Shown here piece by piece: positions 36,965-46,584 of a stretch of 64,000 nt of DNA (position 1 is the stretch's first letter; each line of letters opens with the position of its first letter). Position numbers and translations under genes: made by a program. The notes beneath the pieces were generated by a model. The model was given only the letters and a program-made list of their open reading frames with translations. It did not search any database and had not been told where the DNA came from. This stretch comes from Lactobacillus johnsonii (GTDB lineage: Bacteria; Bacillota; Bacilli; Lactobacillales; Lactobacillaceae): NCBI RefSeq assembly GCF_013487865.1, contig NZ_CP047409.1:1426001-1490000 (forward strand), written 5' to 3'.

Positions 36965-38013
36965 TAATCTTCCTCCTTACGGAATTGTGCTAAGAAACGT
37001 ACATCATTAGTATAGAAATCACGAATATCAGAAATGCCGTATTTCAAAATTGCAAAACGATCTAACCCTAAACCAAAGGCAAAACCACTATAGACTGTTG
37101 AATCTACACCAGCATTTTCTAAAACATTTGGGTGAACCATACCAGCACCAAGTACTTCGATCCAGCCAGTATACTTACAAATTGGACACCCCTTACCATC
37201 ACAATTAAAACAAGAAACATCCATTTCAACTGATGGTTCAGTAAATGGGAAGTAAGATGGACGAAGACGAGTCTTGCGATCTTGACCAAAAACGTGCTTG
37301 GCAATCATTTCTAGAGTTCCCTTAAGGTCTGACATAGTAACATTTTTATCGATTACTAAGCCTTCCATTTGTTGGAATTGATGAGAGTGAGTTGCATCAT
37401 CATCATCTCTACGATATACCTTACCTGGACCAACCATCTTTAATGGACCTTTAGAAAAATCATGCTTTTCTAAAACTCTAGCTTGATCTCCTGACGTTTG
37501 CGTTCTAAGTAAGTTTTTCTCATCAATATAGAAAGTTGCTTGCATATCACGAGCAGGGTGATCCTTTGGCAAGTTCATCATTTCAAAGACATAGTGATCA
37601 GTTTCAATTTCTGGACCTTGAACTACTTCATAACCCATTCCAATAAAGTAGCTTTCTAAATCATCTAAAATAATATTAATAGGATGCTTTGAACCTAAAT
37701 GTCCCTCACGACCAGGTAAAGTAACATCAATTTTTTCTTCTTCTAATTTTTTGGCAATTAAAGTTTGTAAGAAGTTGTTTTTTGCTTCATCTAATTGCTT
37801 TTGAAGAAGATCACGAACTTGATTTACTTCTTGTCCCACTTTAGGTCTATTTTCTGGGGCAATATCTTTCATTGAGTGAAGAATCTGAGTTAATTCACCC
37901 TTGCGTCCCATTAATTCTACTCTAATCTTATCAAGCATTTTTTGGTTTTCAGCCTGATTGATTTGATTCAATCCTTCTTCTTTTAACTTATTTATTCTAT
38001 CGAATAAGTCCAT
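36964..38013 (-). CDS. pheS: Phenylalanyl-tRNA synthetase alpha subunit
   Basis: 349 residues from the ATG at 38013 (MDLFDRINKLKEEGLNQ), with AAGGAAA upstream; longer frames run into the T-box terminator. N-terminal coiled coil, then class II catalytic core: motif 2 VYRRDDDDATHSHQFQQMEG and motif 3 FGLGLDRFAILKYGI. A CFNCDGKGCPICKYTGW cysteine-rich stretch (about 252-268) is a zinc-like insertion common in this family. Charges tRNA-Phe together with PheT. Confidence 0.96.
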   Translation of the reverse strand: MDLFDRINKLKEEGLNQINQAENQKMLDKIRVELMGRKGELTQILHSMKDIAPENRPKVGQEVNQVRDLLQKQLDEAKNNFLQTLIAKKLEEEKIDVTLPGREGHLGSKHPINIILDDLESYFIGMGYEVVQGPEIETDHYVFEMMNLPKDHPARDMQATFYIDEKNLLRTQTSGDQARVLEKHDFSKGPLKMVGPGKVYRRDDDDATHSHQFQQMEGLVIDKNVTMSDLKGTLEMIAKHVFGQDRKTRLRPSYFPFTEPSVEMDVSCFNCDGKGCPICKYTGWIEVLGAGMVHPNVLENAGVDSTVYSGFAFGLGLDRFAILKYGISDIRDFYTNDVRFLAQFRKEED

Positions 38014-38030
38014 CTCATTTTCCTTTCCAA

Positions 38031-38250
38031 CAAAAAAGCCCCGTCCCAAAAGGGACGAAGCTTCGCGGTACCACCCTAGTTTGAACTAGCACAAATAAAG
38101 TGCGTGTTCACACTCTTTTCGAATAACGGTGAAATACCGGAATTGATTAGATTCTGCTCCTAAGATGAAATTCATGCTTCTAACTTAAGTTTCTTCCACC
38201 AGTAAAACTCTCTCTAAAAAGCTATCCACACTACTAATCTTAATCATCGC
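38031..38250 (-). promoter_or_regulatory. T-box riboswitch (Phe) of pheST
   Basis: Minus strand: AGAGAG and GGTGGAAG stem-I elements, a candidate TTC (Phe) specifier at 38167-38169 in GAATTTCATC, the T-box GGGTGGTACCGCG and a terminator GTCCC-TTTT-GGGAC with T6 ending near 38031. A TATAAT lies at the 5' side. Uncharged tRNA-Phe should favour read-through. Confidence 0.9.
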
Positions 38251-38301
38251 ATTTAATTATAATAGTATCTTAAAACTTTTTACCTAACTTTGCAATTACC
38301 T

Positions 38302-38658
38302 TTAAGCCCATTTATCAGCCCAATTATGGACTTGTTCAAAAACAGGTTGTAAATCGGCACCCTTTTGAGTCAGGGTATAGCTAATAATTCCACTCTTTTT
38401 ATCTACAGTACGGTTAACAATACCATCTTTTTCTAGTTCTTTTAGTCGTTCAACTAAAACACGGTCAGAGCACTTACTAATACAACGTGCTAAATCCTTA
38501 AAACGCATTGCGTTGGTATCACACAAAGAGCTAATAATTAAGCCGTTCCATTTTTTACCAATAATTCCAAAAGCATCAATAAAATGCGAACACAGTGAAT
38601 AGTCTTCTGGATCCGGACAGTCAGTCATTTTAGTTTTGCTTTCAATTTCTTGGGACAT
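38302..38658 (-). CDS. HxlR-family winged-helix regulator
   Basis: 118 residues. TTAGGAGGAATACAT precedes the ATG. The DNA-binding helix-turn-helix lies in FKDLARCISKCSDRVLVERLKELEKDGIVNRTV. The N-terminal half carries four Cys (DCPDP, LCSHF, LCDTN, RCISKC), which is notable: HxlR members such as YodB and HypR respond to quinones or disulfide stress via cysteine. A redox-sensing role is inferred, not shown. No obvious target gene adjoins it. Confidence 0.9.
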   Translation of the reverse strand: MSQEIESKTKMTDCPDPEDYSLCSHFIDAFGIIGKKWNGLIISSLCDTNAMRFKDLARCISKCSDRVLVERLKELEKDGIVNRTVDKKSGIISYTLTQKGADLQPVFEQVHNWADKWA

Positions 38659-38745
38659 ATGTATTCCTCCTAAAAAATCAAAATAATTTTAAATCATCTA
38701 TATTAAGATTATAGTGATAACACTTACTAAAAACAAGCTGCAAGC

Positions 38746-39507
38746 TTATGAAAAATGATAAATCATAATACCCGCTGCTACTGCCGCATTTAATGATTCT
38801 GCCTTTCCCTTTATCGGGATATAGATCTTTTTATCCGCTGTTTCAATTACCTCTTTACTTGCCCCATGAGCCTCGTTTCCAATTACGAGCGCTAATTGAG
38901 GAACTGGGGCACAATTATTCAAGGACTTAGCAGTTTTATCAAGAATGCTTACATAGACTGGAAGACCATTTTCCTTAAAACTACTAATAGCTTCTAAAAT
39001 CGGATTTTGGATAATTTGAATATGGAACTGGCTCCCCTGCATACTACGCTGAACTTTTGGATTATATAAATCTACACTTTCTTCAGATAATACTACACCA
39101 TCAAAACCAGCTGCATCGGCTGTACGAATAATTGTTCCAACATTTCCTGGATCAGTTAAATTATCTAAAACAACCCATTTTCCATATTCAAAACTAAATG
39201 ATTTTGGTTGATTAATTGGTAGCACCATAAAGATATCTTGACTATTTTTAGTACTACTTAAATGCTGAGCAATTGCATCGGTAATCTGGATGACTTTATT
39301 ATCTTTTAATTTATAAGTCGTATCTAATTTTTTTAAAGCTTCTGCTGTTCCTAAAACATAAAGATAGTTTTCATGACTCTTTAAAGCTTCTTCAACTAAA
39401 TGAAAACCTTCAATTAAATAAGTTTGGGTCTTTTTACGATACTTTTTTTGTTCAAGCTTTCTAAGGCTTTTAATTGTGGGATTATTTACTGAGTTAATTT
39501 CTATCAT
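38746..39507 (-). CDS. SpoU/TrmH-family RNA 2'-O-methyltransferase
   Basis: 253 residues. N-terminal RNA-binding substrate domain (LRKLEQKKYRKKTQTYLIEGFHLVEEAL) and a SPOUT knot: NLTDPGNVGTIIRTADAAGFDGVVLS, ALVIGNEAHGAS and KIYIPIKGKAESLNAAVAAGIM. The NxxR/GNEAHG and SLNAAVA motifs bind SAM within the knot. It methylates a ribose in rRNA (RlmB-like) or tRNA; the target cannot be fixed from sequence. Confidence 0.9.
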   Translation of the reverse strand: MIEINSVNNPTIKSLRKLEQKKYRKKTQTYLIEGFHLVEEALKSHENYLYVLGTAEALKKLDTTYKLKDNKVIQITDAIAQHLSSTKNSQDIFMVLPINQPKSFSFEYGKWVVLDNLTDPGNVGTIIRTADAAGFDGVVLSEESVDLYNPKVQRSMQGSQFHIQIIQNPILEAISSFKENGLPVYVSILDKTAKSLNNCAPVPQLALVIGNEAHGASKEVIETADKKIYIPIKGKAESLNAAVAAGIMIYHFS

Positions 39508-39604
39508 AAATTTCTACTTCCTTCTAATCTAATATTTTAAATTACCTCGCCCAAAATTAACATGTTAAAATTTAAGTTAGAATACACAGAAAAGAGCGAT
39601 AATT

Positions 39605-39880
39605 ATGAAGACAGTTACAATGAGAGTTACAGGCTTAGTACAAGGAGTTGGCTTTAGATGGACAACTCAAATGATTGCCCAAGAATTAGGAATCACCGGT
39701 ACTGTTAAAAATAATCCAGATGGGTCTGTATCAATTGTAGCTCAAGGGGATGAACTCCCTTTAGAGCATTTTATCAAAAAAATTAAAGCATCTCCTTCAG
39801 TTGCTGCCCATGTTGATCATGTAGATTTAAAGATAATTCCCAATACAGAAAAATTTACTCGCTTTAGTGTGGTTTATTGA
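39605..39880 (+). CDS. Acylphosphatase
   Basis: 91 residues. MRVTGLVQGVGFRWTTQM has the catalytic Arg in GVGFR; NNPDGSVSIVAQGDE carries the Asn. Hydrolyses acyl phosphates such as carbamoyl phosphate or 1,3-bisphosphoglycerate. Divergent from the methyltransferase gene, followed by yidC. Confidence 0.95.
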   Translation: MKTVTMRVTGLVQGVGFRWTTQMIAQELGITGTVKNNPDGSVSIVAQGDELPLEHFIKKIKASPSVAAHVDHVDLKIIPNTEKFTRFSVVY

Positions 39881-39943
39881 TACTTTAACAAATAACTAGT
39901 AAACTTTATTGCAGTAACAATAAAGTAGGAAAGGTTATAGTTA

Positions 39944-40927
39944 ATGAAATCAAAAACTAAATATTTTAGTCTCTTTGCCATGATAACTGTGCTAGCACTT
40001 ACCTTAACAGGATGTGCTAACAATGGTCATAGCATCTATCAAGCACCCACTAGTGGGCCATATGCTTGGATCTTTAGTCTATTTGGCAAACCAATTCAAA
40101 ATATCATGTTAGCAGTCGAACATCAAATTGGTGGCTCAAATGGAGCTGGCTGGGCAATTATTATTATTACCTTTGTTGTTCAGCTCATTGTTATGCCACT
40201 TCGACTAGCTTCTCAGCGTAAAATGACTACCCAACAAGAAAAAACGCAAAAGCTTCAACCTCAAATGAGATTGATCCAAGAAGCACTTAAGAAGCCTGGG
40301 CTAACACAACCACAGCAAATGCAAATTAGCCAACTTCAAATGCGTGTTTATAAAGAAAATAATATGTCAATGATGGGCGGAATGGGCTGCTTACCATTAC
40401 TTATTCAGCTTCCAATCATGATGGGAATTTATCAAGCTGTAGCTTACTCTAAAGAATTAGCAGCTTCAAGTTTCTTTGGCATTTCTCTTGGACAACGATC
40501 CATTATCTTAACAATTATTGCTACGTTGCTGTATGTAGTTCAGGGTTATCTTTCAATGGTTGGAATACCTGAAGAACAAAAGAAAGCAATGCAAATGACT
40601 TTAATTCTAAGTCCAGCTATGACTTTCTTTATTAGTATTTCTGCTCCAGGCGCTTTAGCACTTTACTTCTTAGTCGGTGGACTTATTGCTATCTTGCAAC
40701 AATTAATTACTACTTTTGTTATTATGCCAAAAGTAAAAAGAGATGTTGCAGCTGAATTAAACGAACGTCCACTTAAAGTAGTTGTTACTCAAGAAACAAT
40801 CGATAACATTCTTAACACTACTTCTTCATCAAACTCCACTCCTGAGGCAAATAAAGATCTTCATCAAGATTTACGTGCACGTAATGCCGGTAAACAAAAG
40901 CGTCCAAATGATTCTGACAAAGATTAA
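39944..40927 (+). CDS. yidC: YidC/OxaA membrane insertase (lipoprotein)
   Basis: 327 residues. A lipoprotein signal peptide ends in LTLTGC, so the mature protein begins at a lipidated cysteine, as in Gram-positive SpoIIIJ/YidC2 types. Five membrane helices follow, with the conserved inside loop and Arg/Gln-rich tail; MGGMGCLPLLIQLPIMMGIYQA and SAPGALALYFLVGGLIAILQQ are signature stretches. Inserts membrane proteins with or without SecYEG. A charged C-terminal tail may bind the ribosome. Its neighbours are acylphosphatase and the two-component system. Confidence 0.95.
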   Translation: MKSKTKYFSLFAMITVLALTLTGCANNGHSIYQAPTSGPYAWIFSLFGKPIQNIMLAVEHQIGGSNGAGWAIIIITFVVQLIVMPLRLASQRKMTTQQEKTQKLQPQMRLIQEALKKPGLTQPQQMQISQLQMRVYKENNMSMMGGMGCLPLLIQLPIMMGIYQAVAYSKELAASSFFGISLGQRSIILTIIATLLYVVQGYLSMVGIPEEQKKAMQMTLILSPAMTFFISISAPGALALYFLVGGLIAILQQLITTFVIMPKVKRDVAAELNERPLKVVVTQETIDNILNTTSSSNSTPEANKDLHQDLRARNAGKQKRPNDSDKD

Positions 40928-40932
40928 TAAAT

Positions 40933-40968
40933 AAAAATAGGGAATCCTTAACGGATTCCCTATTTTTT
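40933..40968. terminator. Bidirectional terminator between yidC and the histidine kinase
   Basis: AAAAATAGGGAATCC / GGATTCCCTATTTTT with a five-base loop. Confidence 0.88.
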
Positions 40969-42505
40969 ATTTATCTGACTCAGATTTTAATAATGGAAAT
41001 TCAATCATGAACTTACTGCCTGAGCCAAGTGTTGAACTAACACTGATCTTTCCATGATAACTTTCAACTAGTTTCTGAGCAATAGCTAAGCCTAGACCAT
41101 TTCCACCCTTTTCACGGGTTCTAGCCTTATCTACACGATAAAAACGATTGAAAATCTTGTCCTGCTCATCAGGAGCAATTCCTTCACCAAAATCTTGAAC
41201 TAAAATCTTAACTTTATCTTCTTCAGTAGCAGCAGCCACTAAAATTTCTTTTCGATCAGTAGAATATTTAATAGCATTATCAATCAAAATGATTAAAATT
41301 TGCTCAAGATGATTACGATAAATCTTAACTATTGTATCAGGTTTTAAGTCTGCATCATCATAAGTAATAGTAAAGTCTTGATGAATCATTCTCATGTCAT
41401 TAACAGTTCGATTTAATACTTCATTGACATCAGTCGTTTTATCAGGATACTGCAAATCAACCTGCTCAGCCCTAGTTAGATCTAGCATTTCTTGAATCAA
41501 ATGTTTCATTCTCTTGCTTTCTTGAAGAGAAGCCTGAATTGATTCTTCCAGTACTTGAGGATCATCTTTTCCCCACCGCTCTAATAAATTTAAGTGTCCT
41601 TCAATTACAGCTACGGGAGTCCTCAATTCATGAGATACATCTCCTACAAATTGTTTTTGCTGCTGCATATAGGCTTGCATTCTATCAAGCATCTTATTAA
41701 AAGATATAGCCAGTTCTCCTAATTCATCATTTCTATGAAGATCGGGTACTCGCCTTTTATCAGTGGGGTCTTTATTAATATCGTGAGAAATTTGAGACAT
41801 TTTCTTAATTGGTTGTACAACGCTATTAACTATCAAGTAAGACAACCCAATAAAAACTACAATAGCAATAACTGATAGACTAATCATCCAGTGTCGAATA
41901 GATTTCAATACTTGATTTTGTTGATCCATGGAATTATCCACAATCAAATACCCAGTTAACCGATGTGTCCTCTCAGAAAAAATCTTCTGATATACCTTCA
42001 TATGGATTTTCCCTTGCGTCGTTACAACTTTTAATACATGATTTTCAGTTTTACTAAATTGTGGCATCCCTTCATCGGGAACATTCCCATTACTAAAAAC
42101 AACATCTCCAGCAGGATTATAAATCGTAATACTAGTATCACGATTCGATAAAGTAGCTAATACATCATCATTAAAAACATTACCGCCATTATTAGAAGTA
42201 ATTGGTGTTTGTCCTTCTAAAATACGATTCGTATTAGGAGAAAGCTGAGGTACAACATTTGAAATTTGTAAACTTGTTGGAATTTCAACGAGTCTTCTTT
42301 GAAATGTAGTTGCTACACTCTCTGTCAAATTTCTTTCCTGTGAGATAATTTGTTGCTTAACTAAAGAATAAATTGCAATTGAAAATATAACAAAAGAGAC
42401 CGTAATTGTCGCTGCAACTAAACTTACCCACTTAAAAGTTAGTGAGGACTTTAGGGTCTCTTTCTTAGATTTATTTTGTTTCTTCACGTGCTTCATCATT
42501 TTCAT
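40967..42505 (-). CDS. Sensor histidine kinase (ArlS/LisK-like)
   Basis: 512 residues (start uncertain: ATGs at 42505, 42499 and 42496 are close, with weak SD). Membrane helices about 25-49 and 206-228 flank an extracellular sensor domain; then HAMP, HisKA with His292 in GDVSHELRTPVAV, and the HATPase domain with N, G1 (QDFGEGIAPD) and G2 (GGNGLGLAIAQ). The start overlaps the response regulator by 35 bases, so they are cotranslated. It resembles the ArlS/LisK class that senses envelope stress; the signal is not known here. Confidence 0.9.
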   Translation of the reverse strand: MKMMKHVKKQNKSKKETLKSSLTFKWVSLVAATITVSFVIFSIAIYSLVKQQIISQERNLTESVATTFQRRLVEIPTSLQISNVVPQLSPNTNRILEGQTPITSNNGGNVFNDDVLATLSNRDTSITIYNPAGDVVFSNGNVPDEGMPQFSKTENHVLKVVTTQGKIHMKVYQKIFSERTHRLTGYLIVDNSMDQQNQVLKSIRHWMISLSVIAIVVFIGLSYLIVNSVVQPIKKMSQISHDINKDPTDKRRVPDLHRNDELGELAISFNKMLDRMQAYMQQQKQFVGDVSHELRTPVAVIEGHLNLLERWGKDDPQVLEESIQASLQESKRMKHLIQEMLDLTRAEQVDLQYPDKTTDVNEVLNRTVNDMRMIHQDFTITYDDADLKPDTIVKIYRNHLEQILIILIDNAIKYSTDRKEILVAAATEEDKVKILVQDFGEGIAPDEQDKIFNRFYRVDKARTREKGGNGLGLAIAQKLVESYHGKISVSSTLGSGSKFMIEFPLLKSESDK

Positions 42506-43199
42506 CAGTTCTTACCATATAACCGGTACCACGAACAGTCTTGATGTATGATGGACGGCCCGGTACATCAATCTTATTACGTAAATAACGCACATAGACT
42601 TCAACAACATTCGTTTCAATCTTAGATTCAGGTCCCCAAATTTTGTTTAAAAGCTGCTCTCTTGTAACAACATTATTCTTATTTTCAATTAATGTCATTA
42701 ACAAGTTGTATTCACGTTTAGTTAGATCAACTGTACTATCTCCGCGGTGAACAATTCGATTAGCTGTTTCAATAGTTAAATCATTGAAGTGAACTACCTT
42801 TTGAACTCCCATCGTATCGCCCATAGCTCTCTTTTCAATTTGTACTCTTCTTAAAACAGCACGTAAACGAGCTAATAATTCTTCGATTGCAAAAGGTTTA
42901 ACAATATAATCATCAGCACCGTGGTCTAAACCTGAGACACGGTCAATTACTGAATCTCTTGCAGTCATCATAATAATTGGAGTTGTTTTTTCTTGGCGAA
43001 CACGACGAGCAATTTCTAATCCATTAAGATCTGGCAACATTAAATCTAATAAAATTGCGTCAAAATCTTCATTTAAAGCTAAATCCAATCCTTTCCGACC
43101 GTTTCCTTCAACTTGAGTTTCATATTTTTCATGTCTTAATTCTAGTTCTACAAAACGGGCAAGATTTTTTTCATCTTCAATAATCAGAATTTTACTCAT
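42471..43199 (-). CDS. OmpR-family response regulator (ArlR/LisR-like)
   Basis: About 242 residues from the ATG at 43199, with GTGGAG ahead of it; a GTG at 43211 is that SD itself. Receiver domain with phosphoacceptor Asp52 in DAILLDLMLPDLNG, Thr in MTARD and Lys in YIVKPFAIEELLAR; then an OmpR-type winged helix (LTKREYNLLMTLIENKNNVVTREQL, ending YIKTVRGTGYMV). It pairs with the kinase downstream. Confidence 0.93.
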   Translation of the reverse strand: MSKILIIEDEKNLARFVELELRHEKYETQVEGNGRKGLDLALNEDFDAILLDLMLPDLNGLEIARRVRQEKTTPIIMMTARDSVIDRVSGLDHGADDYIVKPFAIEELLARLRAVLRRVQIEKRAMGDTMGVQKVVHFNDLTIETANRIVHRGDSTVDLTKREYNLLMTLIENKNNVVTREQLLNKIWGPESKIETNVVEVYVRYLRNKIDVPGRPSYIKTVRGTGYMVRTDENDEAREETK

Positions 43200-43285
43200 T
43201 ATTTTCTCCACTACTATTTAATCTGGTTAAAAATTTTATTAATAAATTAATATTAAATTTAAAGATACATTAATGCAAGGGTTTA

Positions 43286-43831
43286 TTACTTGTTTTTTTC
43301 ATCTTTAAATAAATCCTTAAGCTTAGCAAAAGCAGGATTTTCTTTATTAGATTGCTGTTCTTGATAAGCTTCTTGAGAAACAACCTTCCAGCCCTCTCCT
43401 TCAGGAAAGTCTCCTTTAGCTTCTTCTTCAGGAGTCAAGATCACTGATGGTAAGCTTAAAAGCAAGTTATCTTCTACAGCCTTTTGAAGATCAATTGTAT
43501 CGTCTTTAACAGTTACAATTGTATCTTCTTCATCAAGCTGTTCTTGAGTTGGTTCAACTTCACTATAGTTCTCAGTAAAGTTGAATTTTTGATGCATTTT
43601 TACTGGTTTTAAGCTACGAGTTGAAGGTGCCACAACATCTGCTTCGACAGTAAAGTTACCAGTAACAAAAGGTTCATCATAGAAGAGGTCACCGGTAACA
43701 TGAACATTCTTTGCATCTTCCAGTAATTCTTTACTTCTATCAAAAAACTCTTTACTTAACTCAACGTTCTCATCAACATGAGTTAATGGATTACGACTAT
43801 TTTTAATTTGCGAATATGAAAACTTTAACAT
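43286..43831 (-). CDS. yceD: YceD/DUF177 family protein
   Basis: 181 residues, soluble, beginning [25 protein letters not shown]. Strand-rich middle (FTVEADVVAPSTRSLKPVKMHQKFNFTENYSE) typical of DUF177, which is usually next to rpmF and linked to large-subunit 23S rRNA accumulation. rpmF is not adjacent here. It overlaps the tmcAL stop by one base. Confidence 0.85.
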   Translation of the reverse strand: MLKFSYSQIKNSRNPLTHVDENVELSKEFFDRSKELLEDAKNVHVTGDLFYDEPFVTGNFTVEADVVAPSTRSLKPVKMHQKFNFTENYSEVEPTQEQLDEEDTIVTVKDDTIDLQKAVEDNLLLSLPSVILTPEEEAKGDFPEGEGWKVVSQEAYQEQQSNKENPAFAKLKDLFKDEKNK

Positions 43832-44988
43832 TATTTTACCTCGATTGGCTTACGACCAAAATTTTGATCTTCACCTATAATTTGTTCAAAAAGCCGATCC
43901 ACTTTTACTTGTAAACCTAAAGTTCCACTTGCAGCATTTTTCTTATCAACTTTTGAAATAATCGGCACTTGAACATCTTTTCTAATTTTCTTAAGATAAT
44001 TTCTTCCTCGACTACTGTAACCTAACAGTAGGGTTGAAACATCTTGATAAGAATCCTTTATTTCGTTCTCAGTGACATTTAAAAGCGTGTAAAGACATAA
44101 TCTTCTTAAACGAGCATAAGTATATCGCTTAGACTTAATTTGCCGCAAAAATGAAGTAAAATCTTCTGCAGTATGAATTTCTTCCTTCATTTTGTATTCT
44201 AGTCCTTCACTCATTTGATAAATTGACTGCAATTCTTCTAAACTTGCACTTTCAATTCGATACTTCAAAAAGCTAAATAAAAGATTCCAGTTCGGATAAA
44301 CTTTTTGACTTTCTAAACTTACTAATTCTCCTTTAGGAAGATATTTTTTTAATTCAGATAAGTCATTGGGATGATGCAAACAATAATTTCTAATAGCCGT
44401 AGCTGAGGAAACTATTTTATCTTGTAAAAGTGGATCATCGTGTCCACTTCCTACTCTTGTTATAGGATGTAAATGAAGTGGATTCTTTAATTGTTCACTT
44501 GCAACTGCATAAGCAACAGCTAACATCATGTTAGGTTGATTTACTTCATGCCCCACTTCTCTAGCAACCATTTCATTATATTGAGTAGCATAAGTTTGAG
44601 TGTAGTCTCGAAAGTCCATCCGATTCTTGGGAATTTGATTTATTTTTTGACCCAAATAAGAGAAATTTAAATTCGCATCCTCTACTCCAAAAAATAATTC
44701 TGACACTCCCAAATCACTCAACATTTTAATACTACCATTAGCAAAAATATCAGCTGGCTGCACAGCAAAAGAAAATGGTAGTTCGAATACCAAATCGGCT
44801 CCAGAAGCTAAAGCTGCCTTTGCTCTTTGCCACTTATCCATAATCGCCATTTGTCCACGTTGAACATAATTACCTGACATTACAACAATTATTGGATCAT
44901 TTTTAGCTGCTAAGCGGGCTTGATTCATTAAAAACTCATGGCCACTATGAAAAGGATTATATTCGGCTACAATGCCAATTACACTCAT
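43831..44988 (-). CDS. tmcAL: tRNA(Met) cytidine acetate ligase
   Basis: 385 residues. Nucleotidyltransferase-type fold with [15 protein letters not shown] (N-x-x-H) near the start and RVGSGHDD. Acetylates C34 of elongator tRNA-Met using acetate and ATP, a route known in B. subtilis. Forms the end of the yqe cluster: yqeG-yqeH-nadD-yqeK-rsfS-tmcAL-yceD. It starts 10 bases after the rsfS stop. Confidence 0.9.
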
Positions 44989-44998
44989 ACTCTTACCT

Positions 44999-45346
44999 TT
45001 AGTCTAAGTTTAATTCTAGTTTCTTACCATTGCTCCAAAGCTTTTCTAAGCCATAAAAGTCTCGGGCATCTTCAGTAAATACATTTACAACTACATCTCC
45101 CATATCTACCAAGAGCCAGTTAGAATCACGCGTTCCTTCAATACGGTAGTCTTCTTTTCCATGTTCATGGATCTTATCAATAATACTGTTAACGATGGCA
45201 TGAAGTTGACGGTTTGAGCCAGCTGTTGTTACAACGTAGTAATCCGCTAAAATACTAATTCCTTGCATATCATATGCTTCAGTATCTTCACCATGTCTTT
45301 CATCGATTGCTTCTACAGTTAAATCTAATAATTTCTTACTATCCAA
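44999..45346 (-). CDS. rsfS: Ribosomal silencing factor RsfS
   Basis: 115 residues from a TTG at 45346 ([21 protein letters not shown]), which has AAAGGA nine bases upstream; an earlier in-frame TTG at 45364 overlaps this SD. It binds L14 and blocks subunit joining under starvation. Motifs: DIQ-like [23 protein letters not shown], and [25 protein letters not shown]. Confidence 0.93.
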
Positions 45347-45368
45347 TTTTATTTTTCCTTTCAAAATT

Positions 45369-45965
45369 CTAATCCTTTACTGCCCATTTATTGTAAGCAG
45401 CAAATGTCTTAGGATAAATCTTTTTTCTATTAGTTATTAAAAAATCAAGTGTGTGGGCTAATTCAAAGCCTACCCCATCATCTAAGTTAGCAAAAGCTAC
45501 TTTTCTTGCTTCTTCTACGCCAGGAAAGTCACGACCTGGTTCAATAAAATCTGCTACAAAGACAATTTTATCTAGCGTGGTCATTTCTACATCAGCAGTA
45601 GTATGACGCTTAATAGCAGTTAAAATTTCTGGATCAGTTATCTTTAATTCCTTTTCAATAAAATATGATCCCACAATTCCATGCCAAACAGCTCGATTAT
45701 AATTAAGTAAATCTGGATCAAAATGCTGTTCCTTAATCACTTCAATAAATCGGGCAGGAGAGACTTGTTTTGCATAATCATGGATAAATCCTGCTAAAGC
45801 TGCCTTATCAGGATCATAATTATTAAGTTCAGCTAACTTACGACTAGTTTCACTTACACCAATACAATGCTTAAATCTCTTTTCATCCATGTTGCTTTTT
45901 TCTTTGGCAACAATTTCATCAGAAGTTAACGGGGAATATGTTTTAACAAAATTAATTTCAGTCAC
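45369..45965 (-). CDS. yqeK: YqeK HD-domain nucleotide phosphohydrolase
   Basis: 198 residues from the GTG at 45965 (AGAGG upstream); the frame also opens 12 codons earlier without an SD. HD motifs: RFKHCIGVSETSRKLA, FIHDYAKQV, AVWHGIVGSYFIEKE and VFVADFIEPGRD. In Firmicutes this enzyme cleaves diadenosine tetraphosphate (Ap4A). It overlaps nadD by eight bases, so the two are cotranslated. Confidence 0.92.
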   Translation of the reverse strand: MTEINFVKTYSPLTSDEIVAKEKSNMDEKRFKHCIGVSETSRKLAELNNYDPDKAALAGFIHDYAKQVSPARFIEVIKEQHFDPDLLNYNRAVWHGIVGSYFIEKELKITDPEILTAIKRHTTADVEMTTLDKIVFVADFIEPGRDFPGVEEARKVAFANLDDGVGFELAHTLDFLITNRKKIYPKTFAAYNKWAVKD

Positions 45966-46584
45966 TATATAAGCCTCTTGATTTAATATATAAGCGTACA
46001 CTTTCCGGTACTAAATACCGAATAGAATTACCGGTAGCTATATTTTGACGAATTAAGGAAGATGAAATATCTAAATTAGGTGCATCAACCCAAATCATTG
46101 GAAACTTGGGATTTTGCGGATAATTTGGTCTCCTAACGCCAACCAAAGTAGATAAAAGTGCTATAGTCTCTGGTTCGCGCCAATTTTCAAAGTCGTTTAC
46201 TTCGTCACTACCCATAATTAAGTAATATTGATTACGTGGGGCTCTCTTCTTTAAGTAACGTAAAGTATCAACCATGTATGATGTTCCACCACGCATTATT
46301 TCAAAAAGCTTAACATGAAAGTGTGGATTATCATGTGTAGCCAATTCAAGCATTGCACACCGATCTTTAGTGCTTATATTTCCCGCTATTTTTTTATGTG
46401 GCGGCGTATTATTTGGGATAAACCATATTTCATCTAAATGAAGCTGTTTTCTAACTTGCTCAGCCATTGATAAGTGAGCTAAATGAACCGGATTAAAAGT
46501 TCCTCCCATAATTCCAATTTGTTGAGCAGAACTCGTAACTGTTTCAAATTGTACTTGTGGCTTTTCTTTTACAACACATTGCAT
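45958..46584 (-). CDS. nadD: Nicotinate-nucleotide adenylyltransferase
   Basis: 208 residues. GIMGGTFNPVHLAHLSMAEQ is the GxFxPxHxxH signature; TPPHK and later SSSLIRQNIATGNSIRYLVPE (xSSTxIR) complete the active site. Makes deamido-NAD from nicotinate mononucleotide and ATP. A 20-residue N-terminal extension before GIMGGT precedes the usual start. Overlaps yqeH by one base. Confidence 0.93.
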   Translation of the reverse strand: MQCVVKEKPQVQFETVTSSAQQIGIMGGTFNPVHLAHLSMAEQVRKQLHLDEIWFIPNNTPPHKKIAGNISTKDRCAMLELATHDNPHFHVKLFEIMRGGTSYMVDTLRYLKKRAPRNQYYLIMGSDEVNDFENWREPETIALLSTLVGVRRPNYPQNPKFPMIWVDAPNLDISSSLIRQNIATGNSIRYLVPESVRLYIKSRGLYSD

